Notes: generated by a model from the letters alone, not told the origin. Counted from the first letter of the stretch, positions 1 through 7,441 are shown. The stretch is 20,368 bases of DNA from an uncultured Collinsella sp. (GCA_902465015.1 CABQLK010000036.1:1-20368); one strand, 5' to 3'. Translations and numbers: made by a program.

Positions 1-848
1 AATAATCTAATTTCAGCTGCATAACCTGCAAGTTCGTTCGGAGTCTCCAAAATAAACGGCAGCGAACACAAACGGCCATTCGATACAATATTCTGCATAA
101 CCTGCATACCGCCACCAAATTCCTCGCTGCCAAGGTATCCCTTGCCGATGCACTCGTGACGATCTTTATGGGCGCCGCAGGGGTTCTTCGAATCGTTGAT
201 GTGTACGGCATGCAAGCGATCGATACCCACCACGCGGTCGAACTCGTCGAGCACGCCGTCCAGATCATGGATGATGTCGTAGCCGGCATCGCTCACATGG
301 CAGGTGTCCAAACAAACGCCCAGCTTATCGGACAGCTCTGGGCACTTGGCGGCAACGCCCTCGATAATGCACGCCAGTTCTTCAAAGCTACGGCCCACCT
401 CGGTGCCCTTGCCGGCCATGGTCTCGAGCAATACCGTCGTCTGCTGTCCCTCGAACATCACCTGGCACAGCGTATCAACAATCATCTGAATGCCGACGTC
501 TGCCCCCTGTCCTACATGCGCACCGGGATGAAAATTGTAGTAGTTGCCGGGCAGTGCTTCCAGACGCTGCAAATCTTCCGCCATAGCCTCCAAGGCAAAC
601 TCTCGCGCCCGCTCCTTAGCGGAGCAGGGGTTATAGGTATACGGGGCATGCGCCACCAGCGGTCCAAAGTCGTTTTGCGCCATAAGCTCGCGCAGAGCCG
701 CCACGTCATCCATGTCAAGTTCTTTTGCCTTGCCACCGCGCGGGTTGCGCGTAAAGAACGCAAAGGTATTGGCGCCAATGGACAGCGCCGTCTCCCCCAT
801 TGCCCGATAGCCCTTCGTCGTCGAAAGATGACATCCGATCGTCAGCAT
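1..848 (-). CDS. nfo: Endonuclease IV (AP endonuclease), 3' end cut by the window
   Basis: Apurinic/apyrimidinic endonuclease of base-excision repair, which cuts the DNA backbone 5' of abasic sites using three metal ions. Translating the minus strand from the ATG at 848 gives 282 residues without a stop before the window edge; the family is about 280-285 residues, so only a few are missing. All nine expected metal ligands are visible: His67, His107 (NFHPG), Glu142 (LLET), Asp181 and His184 (CLDTCH), His216, Asp229, His231 (HKDRH) and Glu268 (ILETPNE). This spacing is close to that of E. coli Nfo. The start is supported by a GGGGGAG ribosome-binding site six bases upstream. The gene follows two other minus-strand genes, and a palindromic element lies 20 bases before its start. 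The identification is secure. Confidence 0.95.
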   Translation of the reverse strand, partial: MLTIGCHLSTTKGYRAMGETALSIGANTFAFFTRNPRGGKAKELDMDDVAALRELMAQNDFGPLVAHAPYTYNPCSAKERAREFALEAMAEDLQRLEALPGNYYNFHPGAHVGQGADVGIQMIVDTLCQVMFEGQQTTVLLETMAGKGTEVGRSFEELACIIEGVAAKCPELSDKLGVCLDTCHVSDAGYDIIHDLDGVLDEFDRVVGIDRLHAVHINDSKNPCGAHKDRHECIGKGYLGSEEFGGGMQVMQNIVSNGRLCSLPFILETPNELAGYAAEIRL

Positions 849-868
849 CTCCAACTCCCCCTCATCAG

Positions 869-931
869 TTGCGGTGAAATACGGTCTATTGGTGCCTTAT
901 TTTGGCGCAAACAGACCGTATTTCACCGCAA
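869..931. repeat. Palindromic intergenic element, copy 1
   Basis: A perfect 19-bp inverted repeat (869-887 with 913-931) encloses a 25-base loop. The outer end of each arm reads TTGCGGTGAAATA / TATTTCACCGCAA. A second copy lies at 2036-2098 and shares these ends, the loop-side string GCAAACAG and the flank GTTATAAAAGGG. The element sits in the gap between the Gfo/Idh/MocA gene and nfo. On the minus strand a CCCCT string before the stem can pair with AGGGG after it, and that AGGGG is part of the nfo ribosome-binding site. It has no T-tract, so it does not look like a normal intrinsic terminator. Confidence 0.85.
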
Positions 932-1000
932 GTTATAAAAGGGGCATCAGGGGCGAAGGCCTCCAAGGCATTCCAGGCGCTGGCGCCATGCCCCCACGCC

Positions 1001-2020
1001 CTAAAGTTTCAAGCGAATCGCATCGATGATGCGTGCGCAGCGCTGTGTGGCGGCTAGGGACATGATGGGGCTTTCGAGTTTCCCCGTCTGAATGAGCTGC
1101 GTCGCATGCGACGCCTCGCCGTAAAAATCATCGACCTCAAATGGTGTATCGATTTCGAGTACTCGACCGTCGGAATACTTCACATGGGCGAGCTCGGGGC
1201 GATGGAGACGCTCGATTTCCAATGAGCCCCGCTCACAGGCAATCGTTAAGCGGCTTTCATATGTTGCTTTGCCGTCGCACACCATATGAATGGGTATACC
1301 GCCGACGCTCATATGGATCTCGTCGGCCCAATCGACGCGGCCGCCCGATACGTCACGCCAGCGAACTTCACGGGACGAAACCTCGCACGCGCCCGCGAGC
1401 AAATCCTCAAACCAACCAACCGCATAGCAGCCCATGTCATATAGACAGCCGCCCTGCAACGGATCAAGCAGATAGCCCGAAGGAGACTCGCCGTAATCGA
1501 GCTTTTGTACGCTTTCAATCGAGACAATACGGCCAAGCTCACCCGACGCAAGCAAGTCTTTCACGCGAGCGTGCATCGGGCAAAACCGATTCTTCATCGC
1601 CTCCATAAACAGCATGCCGCGCTCGCGAGAGGTGGAGGCAATCGAGAGAGCCTCTTCCTCACTCAAAACGGCCGGCTTTTCGCACAGCACGGCCTTTCCG
1701 GCGCGCAGCGCGCGACAGGCCCAACGCGTATGCATGCCATGCGGAAGAGCCAAGTAGATTGCGTCGACATCGGGGTCGGCAATCAGCGCATCATAAGCCA
1801 CATCGCCGCTATCGTCAGCCGTGGCATAACTGTGCGCGGCATCAATCGAAAACGCCCTGCAAAACTCCTCAACATGCGAAGGAGTGCGGCCGGCAGCAGC
1901 CACAAGCCGTGCCCCGTCCACCTCCTTGAGCGACGATGCAAATCGATGCGAAATGTGTCCAGCGCCCAAAACGCCCCAACAAACCTCACGCAAATCATCA
2001 CATGAATCCCGATGACCCAC
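1001..2020 (-). CDS. Gfo/Idh/MocA-family NAD(P)-dependent oxidoreductase
   Basis: Predicted soluble dehydrogenase of 339 residues acting on a sugar-like or cyclitol-like substrate that the sequence does not reveal. The N-terminal Rossmann fold shows GVLGAGHIS at about residues 17-25, and the family's CEKP motif is at 114-117 (Glu115-Lys116-Pro117). A DMGCYAVGWFEDLL segment follows, matching the family's conserved D-x-G-x-Y region. The open frame extends upstream to 2098, but that extension is a translation of a palindromic repeat. The GTG at 2020 is preferred because AAGGGGG lies six bases before it. The gene lies between the aldo-keto reductase and nfo on the same strand, with palindromes in both gaps. 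A second family member is at 9275-10381. Family is certain; substrate unknown. Confidence 0.9.
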   Translation of the reverse strand: MGHRDSCDDLREVCWGVLGAGHISHRFASSLKEVDGARLVAAAGRTPSHVEEFCRAFSIDAAHSYATADDSGDVAYDALIADPDVDAIYLALPHGMHTRWACRALRAGKAVLCEKPAVLSEEEALSIASTSRERGMLFMEAMKNRFCPMHARVKDLLASGELGRIVSIESVQKLDYGESPSGYLLDPLQGGCLYDMGCYAVGWFEDLLAGACEVSSREVRWRDVSGGRVDWADEIHMSVGGIPIHMVCDGKATYESRLTIACERGSLEIERLHRPELAHVKYSDGRVLEIDTPFEVDDFYGEASHATQLIQTGKLESPIMSLAATQRCARIIDAIRLKL

Positions 2021-2035
2021 GACAGCCCCCTTCAG

Positions 2036-2098
2036 TTGCGGTGAAATAGTTCCTGTTTGGCCCCTATTCTGCCGCAAACAGGAACTATTCCACCGCAA
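2036..2098. repeat. Palindromic intergenic element, copy 2
   Basis: A 23-bp inverted repeat with one mismatch (2036-2058 with 2076-2098) and a 17-base loop. It shares the arm ends, loop side and right flank of copy 1 at 869-931, but the middle of the stem differs: GTTCCTG/CAGGAAC here against CGGTCT/AGACCG there, with both arms changed together. On the minus strand CCCTT before the stem can pair with AAGGG after it, and that AAGGG is the ribosome-binding site of the GTG-started gene at 2020. The element begins two bases after the aldo-keto reductase stop-codon region. Confidence 0.85.
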
Positions 2099-2110
2099 GT
2101 TATAAAAGGG

Positions 2111-3301
2111 TCATGAGGAGCGTGTTTTGCCGAAGACTTTAAGCATGGCCGTTACGGGGCCCGGCTGGAAGCGCCGGCGCACGTCATCGAGACGCTCGGG
2201 GATATCGATATGCTGCGGGCAGTGGCGCGCGCATTTGCCGCACTTGACGCAATTGCTCGCCAGCTTGGCCTCGCTTGTGCGCACCGCACTCGCCGTAAAG
2301 TATTGCGACAGCCCCGTAAACCAGCTGTGCGCATAGCTCGCGTTGTAGGCGGCAAAGCAGCCGGGAATGTTGATACCCTTGGGACATGGCATGCAGTAGC
2401 CGCATCCCGTGCAGGGCACGCGATTCGATTTTTCAAACTCATCCAGCACGTGCGCGATCGTGTCGAGCTGGTTGGCAGTCATCGAATTCGGCAACGCGAG
2501 GTCTGCCAGTGACGAGTTCTCATCCACCTGCGCGGTATCGGTCATACCCGAAAGCAGCATCGTCACCTGAGGATGATTCCACACCCACGAGAGCCCCCAA
2601 GCGGCAGGCGTATGCAAATGCCGATCGCATGCACCATCGAGAACAGCGCGCGCCCGCGGAGGCAATTTGCCTGCCAAGCGTCCGCCCAAAAGCGGCTCCA
2701 TCACAAACACCGCGAGACCTCGCTCGGCGGCGGCCATGAGCCCCGCCGTTCCCGCCTGATATCGCTCTCCAGCGTAGTTGTACTGGATCTGGCAAAAGTC
2801 CCACTCATACGCATCGAGCATCGTAAGGAAGTCCGCCGCGCTGCCGTGGTACGAAAAGCCTATCTGACGAATACGCCCTGCAGCCTTTTGCTGCGCGATC
2901 CAGTCCTCGATGCCCAGCGCCACCACGCGCTCCCACTGCGCAGGCGAGGTGATGTTGTGCATAAGGTAATAGTCGATATGGTCGGTCTGCAGGCGGCGCA
3001 GCTGCTCGTCGAAAAACCGATCGAAATCCTCCGCGCATTTGCACGAAGCATGCGGCAGCTTGGTTGCGAGCAAAACCTGGTCGCGCAAGCCCAGGCGTTC
3101 AAGCGAAGCGCCCACGCAAGCCTCGTTGCCGGAATAGAGATAGGCCGTGTCCAGATAATTAATCCCCTGCTCCACCGCACGGGAGATGATGGCATCGGCC
3201 GTCTTCGCATCGGGGTGTCCCGGCGCACCGGGAAACCTCATGCAGCCCAGACCCAGAGCGGATATTCGGTTACCACTTTTAGGGTCAACGCGGTATTGCA
3301 C
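2111..3301 (-). CDS. Aldo-keto reductase fused to a two-cluster ferredoxin domain
   Basis: A 396-residue two-part oxidoreductase. Residues 1 to about 285 form an aldo-keto reductase barrel with the expected catalytic residues: Asp51 and Tyr56 (LDTAYLYSG), Lys81 (ATKLPH) and His115 (LMHN). The C-terminus carries two Cys motifs, CTGCGYCMPCPKGINIP and CVKCGKCARHCPQHIDIP, typical of 4Fe-4S clusters. Such fusions are a known family in anaerobes; here the clusters suggest electron exchange with ferredoxin, but the substrate is unknown. The start is the GTG at 3301, behind a GGAGGGG ribosome-binding site. It is the first gene of a minus-strand run ending in nfo. The 5' leader of about 220 bases contains a promoter-like site and a terminator-like hairpin, which may regulate it. 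Confidence 0.9.
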   Translation of the reverse strand: MQYRVDPKSGNRISALGLGCMRFPGAPGHPDAKTADAIISRAVEQGINYLDTAYLYSGNEACVGASLERLGLRDQVLLATKLPHASCKCAEDFDRFFDEQLRRLQTDHIDYYLMHNITSPAQWERVVALGIEDWIAQQKAAGRIRQIGFSYHGSAADFLTMLDAYEWDFCQIQYNYAGERYQAGTAGLMAAAERGLAVFVMEPLLGGRLAGKLPPRARAVLDGACDRHLHTPAAWGLSWVWNHPQVTMLLSGMTDTAQVDENSSLADLALPNSMTANQLDTIAHVLDEFEKSNRVPCTGCGYCMPCPKGINIPGCFAAYNASYAHSWFTGLSQYFTASAVRTSEAKLASNCVKCGKCARHCPQHIDIPERLDDVRRRFQPGPVTAMLKVFGKTRSS

Positions 3302-3437
3302 GGCCCCTCCCCTCCCATCGAAACCCTGACAAGGCGAAACAAACCCGTCACGTCATCGAAACACATCGGAATCGCAATTGAGAACGTATCGTAACGCAGC
3401 AGAAATCGAGCCGTCACGGCACCGCTTTAACATCAGC

Positions 3438-3520
3438 AAAAAGCCCGATGAAAGGAGCCGGGCATGACCACGCGCGTGTCTTTGCGGTCTGCCCTGCAGC
3501 GTAGCGTCCAGGCAAACGTT
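3438..3520 (-). ncRNA. Candidate small RNA or attenuating leader upstream of the aldo-keto reductase
   Basis: Downstream of the promoter-like site at 3527-3555, the minus strand has about 80 bases that end in a GC hairpin (3443-3447 with 3459-3463) followed by five T residues (3438-3442). A second hairpin (GGGCA and GACC at 3460-3469, with GGTC and TGCCC at 3486-3494, one bulge) shares bases 3460-3463 with the terminator stem, so the two cannot form together. This is the layout of an attenuator or riboswitch, or of a stand-alone small RNA. It matches no riboswitch class I know. The terminator stem is only five base pairs, so confidence is modest. Confidence 0.35.
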
Positions 3521-3526
3521 TCTTTT

Positions 3527-3555
3527 TTATAACAGCCGCCCCGCGCACCCATCAA
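3527..3555 (-). promoter_or_regulatory. Candidate sigma-70-type promoter for the leader at 3438-3520
   Basis: On the minus strand TTGATG (3555-3550) is separated by 17 bases from TTATAA (3532-3527). Both boxes are close to the sigma-70 consensus. Transcription would begin near 3520 and run toward the aldo-keto reductase start at 3301. The A/T run could alternatively be a T-tract for a plus-strand transcript. Confidence 0.45.
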
Positions 3556-3581
3556 TCACCCCGGCAGCATACAATCCATCA

Positions 3582-3606
3582 GGCGCCCCTTACGCGGGCG
3601 CCTTTT
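3582..3606 (+). terminator. Terminator-like hairpin just before the ketopantoate reductase gene
   Basis: A perfect 7-bp stem GGCGCCC/GGGCGCC (3582-3588 with 3596-3602) is followed by TTTT. It ends only four bases before the GGGGAG ribosome-binding site of the next gene, so it either stops upstream plus-strand transcription or acts as an attenuator for 3626-4540. A TACAAT box at 3570-3575 is a possible -10, which would place the start of transcription inside the hairpin. Confidence 0.6.
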
Positions 3607-3625
3607 ACATGGGGAGATGATTCAC

Positions 3626-4540
3626 ATGCAGATCAACAAGGTCGCCTTTATCGGCAAGGGCGGCGTCGGCCTGCTCTACGGCAGCATGATCGCCCGGGCG
3701 CTCGGCAACGACGCCGTCGAATACGTCATGGATGATGCCCGTTTTGAGCGTCATGCGAACGACGCGCTCACCGTCAACGGCAAGCCCTGCGATCTCACGT
3801 CCGTCCGTGCCAGCGAGGCGACGCCCGCCGATCTGGTCATCCTGACAGTCAAGACCACCGGTCTCGACCAAGCACTCAAGACTATGGAGCGCGTCGTGGG
3901 ACCCAACACGCTCATCGCCTCGCTATGCAACGGCATTACGAGCGAGCAAAAGATTGCCGAACGCTTTGGCTGGGAGCATACCGTTCTTGGTATCTGCCAG
4001 GGCATGGACGCCGTGTTCCTCAACGGCGCGCTCACCTTTACCAATGCGGGCGAGATCCGCTTTGGCGCGGCGGCCGGCACGGACCCCGCGACCGTCGCCG
4101 CTATCGACGGGCTCTACACGCGCTGCGGCATCGCCCATACCGTCGAGCGCGATATTGCGCACCGCATGTGGGCCAAACTCATGCTCAACGACGGCATCAA
4201 CCAGACCTGCATGGCCTACGGCGGGACCTACGGAAGCGCCACGGAGCCGGGCTCCGAGCAGCGCCGCTGTTTTGTCTCCGCCATGCGCGAGACGCTTGCG
4301 GTTGCCAACGCCGAGGGCGTTGAGCTGACCGAAGCAGACCTGACGCAAATGGTGCACCTCATCGAGGGAATCGACCCCGCCGGTATGCCCTCAATGGCTC
4401 AGGACCGCATCGCGCAGCGCAAAACAGAGGTCGAGGAGTTCGCGGGCACCGTCCGCCGCCTCGCGGCCAAGCACGATATCCAGGTTCCGCAGAACGAATG
4501 GCTCTATCAGCGCATTCGCGATATCGAGGCAAGCTGGTAA
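3626..4540 (+). CDS. Ketopantoate reductase family protein (PanE/ApbA-like)
   Basis: A 304-residue NADP-dependent reductase of the 2-dehydropantoate 2-reductase family, which in its best-known members makes pantoate for coenzyme A. The N-terminal Rossmann motif is FIGKGGVGLLYG. The helical C-terminal half has the family's W-x-K-x-x-x-N pattern (MWAKLMLNDGINQ), where the Lys is the expected catalytic residue. I chose the ATG at 3626: GGGGAG ends nine bases before it, while the ATG at 3617 directly abuts that site. No other pantothenate gene is in the window, so this may be a paralogue acting on a different 2-oxo acid. It is a single-gene unit between two hairpins. Confidence 0.85.
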   Translation: MQINKVAFIGKGGVGLLYGSMIARALGNDAVEYVMDDARFERHANDALTVNGKPCDLTSVRASEATPADLVILTVKTTGLDQALKTMERVVGPNTLIASLCNGITSEQKIAERFGWEHTVLGICQGMDAVFLNGALTFTNAGEIRFGAAAGTDPATVAAIDGLYTRCGIAHTVERDIAHRMWAKLMLNDGINQTCMAYGGTYGSATEPGSEQRRCFVSAMRETLAVANAEGVELTEADLTQMVHLIEGIDPAGMPSMAQDRIAQRKTEVEEFAGTVRRLAAKHDIQVPQNEWLYQRIRDIEASW

Positions 4541-4577
4541 CGCCAACGCGCCGCATTCAACAGCCTTAACAGCAAAA

Positions 4578-4607
4578 CCGCCGCAAGGAGCACTCCCCTT
4601 ACGGCGG
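4578..4607. terminator. Bidirectional terminator between convergent genes
   Basis: CCGCCG (4578-4583) pairs with CGGCGG (4602-4607), and AAGG (4585-4588) with CCTT (4597-4600). On the minus strand it is followed by TTTTG, on the plus strand by CTTTC. It lies between the convergent genes ending at 4540 (+) and 4649 (-), as expected for a shared terminator. Confidence 0.7.
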
Positions 4608-4648
4608 CTTTCATCTTCGTCTATGACCGGCGGTCAATCTCACAACAG

Positions 4649-4855
4649 CTAGCGTTGCGACTCCGGAACCTCGTCCTCATCGTCGCGACAAAGGACAACA
4701 CCGGCGCTTCCCAGCAGCGTGGCCGCGATTAGCACGCCGACCACGATAGGAGCAGCCCCGCATGTCCCCTGCATGCCCGCGACGAGCGCGGCCGTGGGAC
4801 CAAGGCAGCCAAGCATCAACGCGACGGCGGCAACGGTAATATCTCGAGCATTCAC
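4649..4855 (-). CDS. Small hypothetical membrane protein
   Basis: A 68-residue protein with two hydrophobic stretches, about residues 7-27 and 36-56, each long enough to span the membrane. A Gly/Thr-rich turn lies between them, and the tail is acidic (DDEDEVPESQR). I do not recognise a family. The ATG at 4855 is the only in-frame start because TGA immediately precedes it. The nearest good ribosome-binding site (GGAGG) is about 14 bases upstream, which is rather far and lowers confidence. The reverse strand also carries a 73-residue frame here, but the clear hydrophobic pattern favours this one. Confidence 0.5.
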   Translation of the reverse strand: MNARDITVAAVALMLGCLGPTAALVAGMQGTCGAAPIVVGVLIAATLLGSAGVVLCRDDEDEVPESQR

Positions 4856-5041
4856 AAGACCACTTCCTCCAAGAGAAAGACCTTATTTCTCAAGAACCAG
4901 TGTGCTCCGCATCCATTCGCCCAGCGTACCGCCACGGTAAGGGCTCTGTTAACTCAAACACATACATAGAACGGACGTCCTTACGTTGCCCTAAAGCTCG
5001 GTAAAGACGCCCGTCCGCCAAATATCCGTGATGCAGAAAAA

Positions 5042-5818
5042 TTACCAACCGGTGTAGTAGTCGGTGGTTCCGGCAGCGCAGCCGGAGTCATAGACCTTGC
5101 AATCACCCTTGGAGCCCGTAAAGGTCGAGCCCTGGGCCATATCGCCCGCGGCAACAACGTAATAGCCGTCGGAATCGCGCCAAAAGCCCTCAGAATCCTG
5201 AGTCCATTCGCCCGTGCGATAGTGATAAAGCACATTGCTGCTGTAATAGGTCTCGCGGCGCCCGTTGTAGTTATTGACACCCGCAGAGCGCGTCAGGCCC
5301 GATCCGTTCGCGCAGGACGCGGCAGACGCGTAGGACGAAGTGTAACCGGCGTTGTAGTACGAAGCCTGGGCGGCCTCGGCAGCCTCCGCCTCGGCGGCAG
5401 CAGCCTCGAGCGCTTCGCGCTTGGCATCCTCAAGCGCAGTGCGCAGCTCATCGAGCTCGGTCGACTTGGCGTCGACCTCCCCCATCGTCAACAGGCTACC
5501 CGCGCCGTCGATGCAACCCTGCAGCACAGCGCGCTCGTCATCGGTGGCATAGTCACCGTACATGTTCATGATGATCTGAGCGCGCATCTCCAGGGAATCG
5601 CGCTTGGCCTCCATCGAGGCGTTCCACTCCTGCATGGAACCATAACCATCGCCGCGATAGTCAACGGGCTGTACCAGCGTCGTCTCGGACGGCGTAGATC
5701 CAACCGTATCGGACAGTGTTGCGGCGTGGGCATCAGTTGCACCGGCGCCCGCCAAAAGTGCCACGGTCAGAGCGGCGGAAAGGGCGGCGGCTTTCGGTTT
5801 TCGTGAATCGATCCTCAT
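5042..5818 (-). CDS. Secreted protein with coiled coil and 3D/double-psi-barrel-like C-terminus
   Basis: A 258-residue exported protein. Residues 1-32 are a signal peptide: RKPK, then a hydrophobic Ala/Leu core, with likely cleavage at AHA-A. Residues 117-152 are Ala/Glu-rich and probably a coiled coil. Residues 174-258 form a compact domain ending KVYDSGCAAGTTDYYTGW. The D-x-G-x-A-x-G-x-x-D-x-Y pattern resembles the 3D (three-aspartate) double-psi-barrel domain of wall-lytic proteins; Asp217, Asp244 and Asp253 are candidate active residues. A cell-wall role is inferred from this. The frame is open to 6124, but the ATG at 5818 has GGAGG eleven bases upstream and is followed directly by the signal peptide. 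Four Cys residues remain in the mature chain, and Cys240/Cys247 could form a disulfide. Confidence 0.75.
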   Translation of the reverse strand: MRIDSRKPKAAALSAALTVALLAGAGATDAHAATLSDTVGSTPSETTLVQPVDYRGDGYGSMQEWNASMEAKRDSLEMRAQIIMNMYGDYATDDERAVLQGCIDGAGSLLTMGEVDAKSTELDELRTALEDAKREALEAAAAEAEAAEAAQASYYNAGYTSSYASAASCANGSGLTRSAGVNNYNGRRETYYSSNVLYHYRTGEWTQDSEGFWRDSDGYYVVAAGDMAQGSTFTGSKGDCKVYDSGCAAGTTDYYTGW

Positions 5819-6029
5819 GTAGCTGGAAACCTCCGTAGTGCGTTTTTGCTGCGTTTGAGCTGCGTGTGATTCGATCGCGCTGCATAGTACCCCGAGCAAA
5901 TCGCGACCTGCGGTTTTACTCAAAAGGCGCACGTCAATTGCGTAAAACTCACATCCTCTCAACAGGAGTTTTCCACAACTCAAATGCATAAAGCGTGTCA
6001 AAAACCCTGTTTTTGCACCCTCTCTATGC
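5819..6029. other. Intergenic region with an inverted repeat
   Basis: No gene is visible here. A 7-bp inverted repeat, GTTTTAC (5913-5919) and GTAAAAC (5942-5948), lies about 95 bases upstream of the secreted-protein start at 5818 and could be an operator or weak hairpin. I found no convincing promoter pair. A TACTAT box (minus strand, near 5888) is a possible -10 without a clear -35. Confidence 0.35.
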
Positions 6030-6068
6030 AAAAAAGGCGCCTGTGCAACCATTGTTCGCACAGGCGCC
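6030..6068 (-). terminator. Intrinsic terminator of metY
   Basis: A perfect 11-bp GC-rich stem (6036-6046 with 6058-6068) has an 11-base loop and, on the minus strand, six T residues. It lies about 60 bases after the metY stop codon and is the strongest terminator in the window. Confidence 0.9.
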
Positions 6069-6130
6069 TTGAGCAGGCATTTTATGCAGTTATACCTATC
6101 GAGTCGCAAGGGGTCCTTGCACAAGTCGCC

Positions 6131-7441
6131 CTACTCGTCCAGCGCGGCGAAGGCCTGCTTCAGATCCCAAATGATATCCTCGGCGTTCTCGGTACCGATG
6201 GAAAGACGGATCGTGGAGGGCGTGATGTTCTGCTCGGCGAGCTCCTCGGCAGAGAGCTGGGAGTGCGTGGTGGTAGCCGGGTGCACGACGAGCGACTTGA
6301 CGTCGGCCACGTTGGCGAGCAGCGAGAACACCTGCAGATGATCGATGAACTTCCAGGCGGCCTCCTGGCCACCCTTAATCTCAAAGGTAAAGATCGAGGC
6401 ACCGCCGTTGGGGAAGTACTTCTGATAGAGCTCGTGATCGGGGTGCTCAGACAGGCTCGGGTGGTTCACCTTGGCGACATGGCTGTCACCAGCCAGGAAC
6501 TCAACGACCTTCTTGGTGTTCTCGACATGACGGTCAACGCGCAGCGACAGAGTCTCGGTGCCCTGGAGCAGGATCCAGGCGTTGAACGGGCTGATGCAGG
6601 CGCCCTCGTCACGCAGCAAGATAGCGCGGACATAGGTTGCGAAGGCGGCGGGACCGGCAGCCTCGGTAAACGAGACGCCATGGTAGGAGGGGTTGGGCTC
6701 GGCGATCTGCGCATACTTGCCGCTCGCCTTCCAATCGAAGTTACCGCCGTCGACGATCACACCGCCCAGCGAGGTGCCGTGGCCGCCGATGAACTTGGTT
6801 GCGGAGTGAACGACGATGTTGGCACCATGCTCCAGCGGACGGAACAGATACGGGGTGCCGAAGGTGTTGTCGACGACAACCGGCAGACCGTGCTTCTTGG
6901 CGATCTCGGAGATGGCGTCGATGTTGGGGATGTCGGAGTTGGGGTTGCCGAGCGTCTCGAGATAGATGACCGTGGTGTTGTCCCTGATGGCACCCTCAAC
7001 CTCTTCCAGGTTATGGGCATCGACAAACGTGGTCTCGACGCCAAACTGGGAGAGCGTATGCTCCAGCAGGTTGTAGGAGCCACCGTAGATGGTCTTCTGA
7101 GCCACCACGTGGTCACCGGCCTGGGCAAGAGCCTGCAGGGTATAGGTGATGGCAGCAGCACCGGAGGCGACGGCAAGACCTGCCACGCCACCCTCGAGTG
7201 CGGCGATACGGTCCTCGAAGACGCCCTGGGTGGAGTTGGTCAGACGGCCGTAGATGTTGCCGGCGTCGGCAAGACCAAAGCGGTCGGCGGCGTGCTGGGA
7301 ATTGCGGAACACATAGCTCGTGGTCTGGTAGATAGGCACGGCGCGGGAGTCGGATGCGGGATCGGCGCTCTCCTGGCCAACGTGAAGCTGCAGGGTATCG
7401 AAACCAAAGGTGTGCTCGGGGTTGTTGATGAACTGGCTCAT
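6131..7441 (-). CDS. metY: O-acetylhomoserine sulfhydrylase (PLP enzyme)
   Basis: A 436-residue cytosolic enzyme that makes homocysteine (or methionine directly) from O-acetylhomoserine and sulfide or methanethiol. Database names often add cysteine synthase. It belongs to the Cys/Met-metabolism PLP family: the PLP lysine is Lys216 in HSATKFIGGHG, with VVDNTFGTPYL upstream and SGAAAI near 93-98 as the phosphate region. The length matches the MetY branch (about 430) rather than the shorter MetB/MetC branch (about 380-400). The ATG at 7441 has AAGGAG six bases upstream. It is monocistronic, with a strong terminator at 6030-6068. The 5' leader of about 175 bases carries a promoter and a 17-codon leader peptide. 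A LysR gene is divergent. Both suggest control by sulfur amino-acid supply. Confidence 0.93.
   Translation of the reverse strand: MSQFINNPEHTFGFDTLQLHVGQESADPASDSRAVPIYQTTSYVFRNSQHAADRFGLADAGNIYGRLTNSTQGVFEDRIAALEGGVAGLAVASGAAAITYTLQALAQAGDHVVAQKTIYGGSYNLLEHTLSQFGVETTFVDAHNLEEVEGAIRDNTTVIYLETLGNPNSDIPNIDAISEIAKKHGLPVVVDNTFGTPYLFRPLEHGANIVVHSATKFIGGHGTSLGGVIVDGGNFDWKASGKYAQIAEPNPSYHGVSFTEAAGPAAFATYVRAILLRDEGACISPFNAWILLQGTETLSLRVDRHVENTKKVVEFLAGDSHVAKVNHPSLSEHPDHELYQKYFPNGGASIFTFEIKGGQEAAWKFIDHLQVFSLLANVADVKSLVVHPATTTHSQLSAEELAEQNITPSTIRLSIGTENAEDIIWDLKQAFAALDE

Noticed and set aside
156..938. A 260-codon plus-strand open frame
   Set aside because: Antisense of nfo and the first palindrome; no family resemblance.
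3464..3532. A 22-codon plus-strand frame with a strong AAAGGAG site
   Set aside because: It lies wholly inside the candidate minus-strand leader hairpins, and nothing else supports it. The site may be chance; worth a look only if plus-strand transcription is seen.
5969..5977. A DnaA-box-like TTTTCCACA
   Set aside because: A single match without clustering, AT-rich DNA or replication genes nearby.
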